DNA of 8,173 nucleotides from JANNRW01 sp031401815. Its GTDB lineage: Bacteria; Desulfobacterota; Desulfuromonadia; Geobacterales; DSM-12255. The position numbers and the translations under genes were made by a program. The stretch spans positions 1 to 8,173 of the forward strand of contig JANNRW010000027.1 of the NCBI GenBank assembly GCA_031401815.1. The letters are read 5' to 3'. Of this stretch, positions 7,735-8,173 are shown piece by piece. Numbering within the stretch: the first letter of the stretch is position 1; each line of letters opens with the position of its first letter. The notes beneath the pieces were generated by a model. It had not been told where the DNA came from. It saw only the letters and a program-made list of their open reading frames with translations, and made no database searches.

Positions 7735-7765
7735 TAACTGCGCCAACCAGTGCAATCGGTTCCAT
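7553..7765 (-). CDS. possible small membrane protein, convergent with ttcA
   Basis: A 70-codon open frame runs leftward. I do not recognise the product. Residues 3-20 (PIALVGAVITGYCGFLAL) are hydrophobic enough for one membrane span, and they are followed by a strongly basic stretch rich in Arg, which would place the C-terminus in the cytoplasm. AAGGGGTG lies 6 bases before the ATG, a credible ribosome site. The first 40 codons look like ordinary usage for this genome. Against it: it overlaps ttcA by 182 bp, half of it under conserved ttcA sequence, and its second half looks like shadow. The real protein, if any, may matter mainly in its first 45 residues. Confidence 0.35.
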   Translation of the reverse strand: MEPIALVGAVITGYCGFLALRDDLRSLRRWRLELSAGQKVKKPRQRKAFAIAGRADALAVHWPVQLKGSF

Positions 7766-7812
7766 GTGTCACCCCTTTATTGTAGATATATTTGATTCAG
7801 TCGCAAATTCTT

Positions 7813-7845
7813 AAAAAAAGTCCCCTCCCCCCTGGCGGGGGAGGG
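7813..7845 (-). terminator. terminator-like hairpin, leftward
   Basis: Read leftward, a 9-bp all-GC-rich stem with a 5-base loop (7845-7823) is followed after a few bases by a run of seven T. It would stop transcription running left out of the element toward the small minus-strand ORF. It may simply be a property of the repeat. Confidence 0.4.
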
Positions 7846-7904
7846 CTAGGGTGGGGGGGAAGTTGCCATTAAAACAGTATGTTGCATCTTCACCCACCCC
7901 CTGA

Positions 7905-7939
7905 CCCCCTCCCGTCAAGGGAGGGGGGAAAGACTTTTT
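7905..7939 (+). terminator. rho-independent-like terminator after ttcA
   Basis: A 9-bp stem (CCCCCTCCC at 7905-7913, GGGAGGGGG at 7919-7927) with loop GTCAA is followed by GAAAGAC and then TTTTT (7935-7939). It lies about 170 bp past the ttcA stop and is the only rightward terminator-like structure before the next gene. The T run starts 7 bases beyond the stem, so it would be a weak intrinsic terminator. Confidence 0.45.
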
Positions 7940-7954
7940 GCAATCGCATCATAT

Positions 7955-7984
7955 TTGAATGCTAACACAGGTGTATGACATAAT
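7955..7984 (+). promoter_or_regulatory. candidate sigma-70 promoter for the 8026 gene
   Basis: TTGAAT (7955-7960) and CATAAT (7979-7984) are separated by 18 bases, matching the -35 and -10 consensus at 4 and 5 of 6 positions. It lies just right of the terminator-like repeat and 41 bp before the next start codon, where a promoter would be expected. Confidence 0.4.
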
Positions 7985-8025
7985 AAGTCGCAAACTCCGG
8001 ACTGATATCCGAAGCAGGAGAAATA

Positions 8026-8173
8026 ATGGGTAACCGCTTCATGCAGCCGCTCCGCATAGCCATCCAGTGGCTATATCTACTCTTCACAATCTACCTGGGG
8101 GTTCGTTTCTACCAGTTTGTACTGCACTATCAGAGCGGCGGTCTGTACGAACCGGTCGCCCGTCCGGACGGGG
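8026..8173 (+). CDS. membrane protein N-terminus, probable 4Fe-4S binding family (partial)
   Basis: The first 49 codons of a rightward gene are cut by the window edge. AGGAG (8016-8020), 5 bases before the ATG, supports the start. Residues 11-28 (IAIQWLYLLFTIYLGVRF) form a probable membrane span. They are followed by YQFVLHYQSGG and an ARPDG stretch. From memory, this pattern opens membrane-anchored 4Fe-4S ferredoxin-type proteins (NapH/CcoG-like) of Geobacter and relatives, which pass electrons at the inner membrane. The cysteine motifs would lie beyond the window, so the iron-sulfur assignment rests on the N-terminal pattern alone. The gene seems to have its own promoter and to be separate from the ttcA operon. 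Confidence 0.6.
   Translation, partial: MGNRFMQPLRIAIQWLYLLFTIYLGVRFYQFVLHYQSGGLYEPVARPDG

Larger units (their letters stand above)
7804..7940. repeat. palindromic GC-rich intergenic element, bidirectional terminator-like
   Basis: This is an imperfect palindrome bounded by AAAAAGTC (7815-7822) and GACTTTTT (7932-7939). Each arm carries its own GC hairpin: CCCTCCCCC/GGGGGAGGG (7823-7831, 7837-7845) on the left and CCCCCTCCC/GGGAGGGGG (7905-7913, 7919-7927) on the right. Between them lie further complementary tracts (gggtggggg near 7849 against cacccacccc near 7891) around an AT-rich centre. The left arm matches the repeat at 1-45 in inverse orientation. No ORF or transposase is present, so it is MITE- or REP-like and would need other machinery to move. 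It fills most of the ttcA-to-next-gene gap. Confidence 0.75.

Noticed and set aside
7905..7940. CRISPR-like interpretation of the recurring C/G-rich units.
   Set aside because: The copies are inverted hairpins with unequal spacing and no set of regular spacers; no cas genes are present.

Overview
This is an 8.2 kb chromosomal-looking segment that I would place in the Geobacter/Geomonas/Pelobacter group (Desulfuromonadota). That is an inference from three things: a nickel-type NikM/CbiM gene preceded by a GTGTTAC direct repeat, a membrane-anchored 4Fe-4S-type protein of a kind I associate with this group, and GC-rich palindromic intergenic repeats. I see no phage, transposase, CRISPR, rRNA or tRNA sequence.

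Left edge (1-1035): a copy of a GC-rich hairpin repeat, cut by the window edge, lies 12 bp downstream of a leftward nikM-type gene (58-765). That gene encodes the metal-binding membrane subunit of an ECF nickel (or cobalt) transporter. Its upstream region carries two GTGTTAC boxes 20 bp apart (835-861), the layout expected of a NikR operator in this group, so the gene is probably repressed by nickel. The rest of the divergent intergenic region, up to about 1035, shows no riboswitch or clear promoter that I could support.

Centre (1036-7734): three rightward genes are packed as one probable operon. The first encodes a very large, about 1335-residue, cytoplasmic glycosyltransferase with four catalytic modules in one chain (GT2, coiled coil, GT2, GT2, GT4). 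The second, overlapping it by 13 bp, encodes a complete AsnB-type glutamine-dependent amidotransferase. The third, 13 bp further on, encodes TtcA, the tRNA C32 thiolation enzyme. The first two probably act together on a surface polysaccharide, with the amidotransferase either amidating a sugar acid or simply making asparagine. TtcA looks like a housekeeping gene that shares the transcript.

Right edge (7735-8173): the 3' part of ttcA is overlapped on the other strand by a possible small membrane-protein ORF (7553-7765). A roughly 137-bp palindromic repeat element follows (7804-7940), related to the left-edge repeat but in opposite orientation, with terminator-like T tracts facing outward at both ends. 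A plausible sigma-70 promoter then leads into a rightward gene cut by the window edge, encoding the N-terminus of a membrane protein resembling the 4Fe-4S (NapH/CcoG-like) family.

The most notable items are the four-module glycosyltransferase with its internal base-composition step, the NikR-like direct-repeat operator, and the paired inverted repeat elements. I see no convincing evidence of a wholly new defence or mobile system here.
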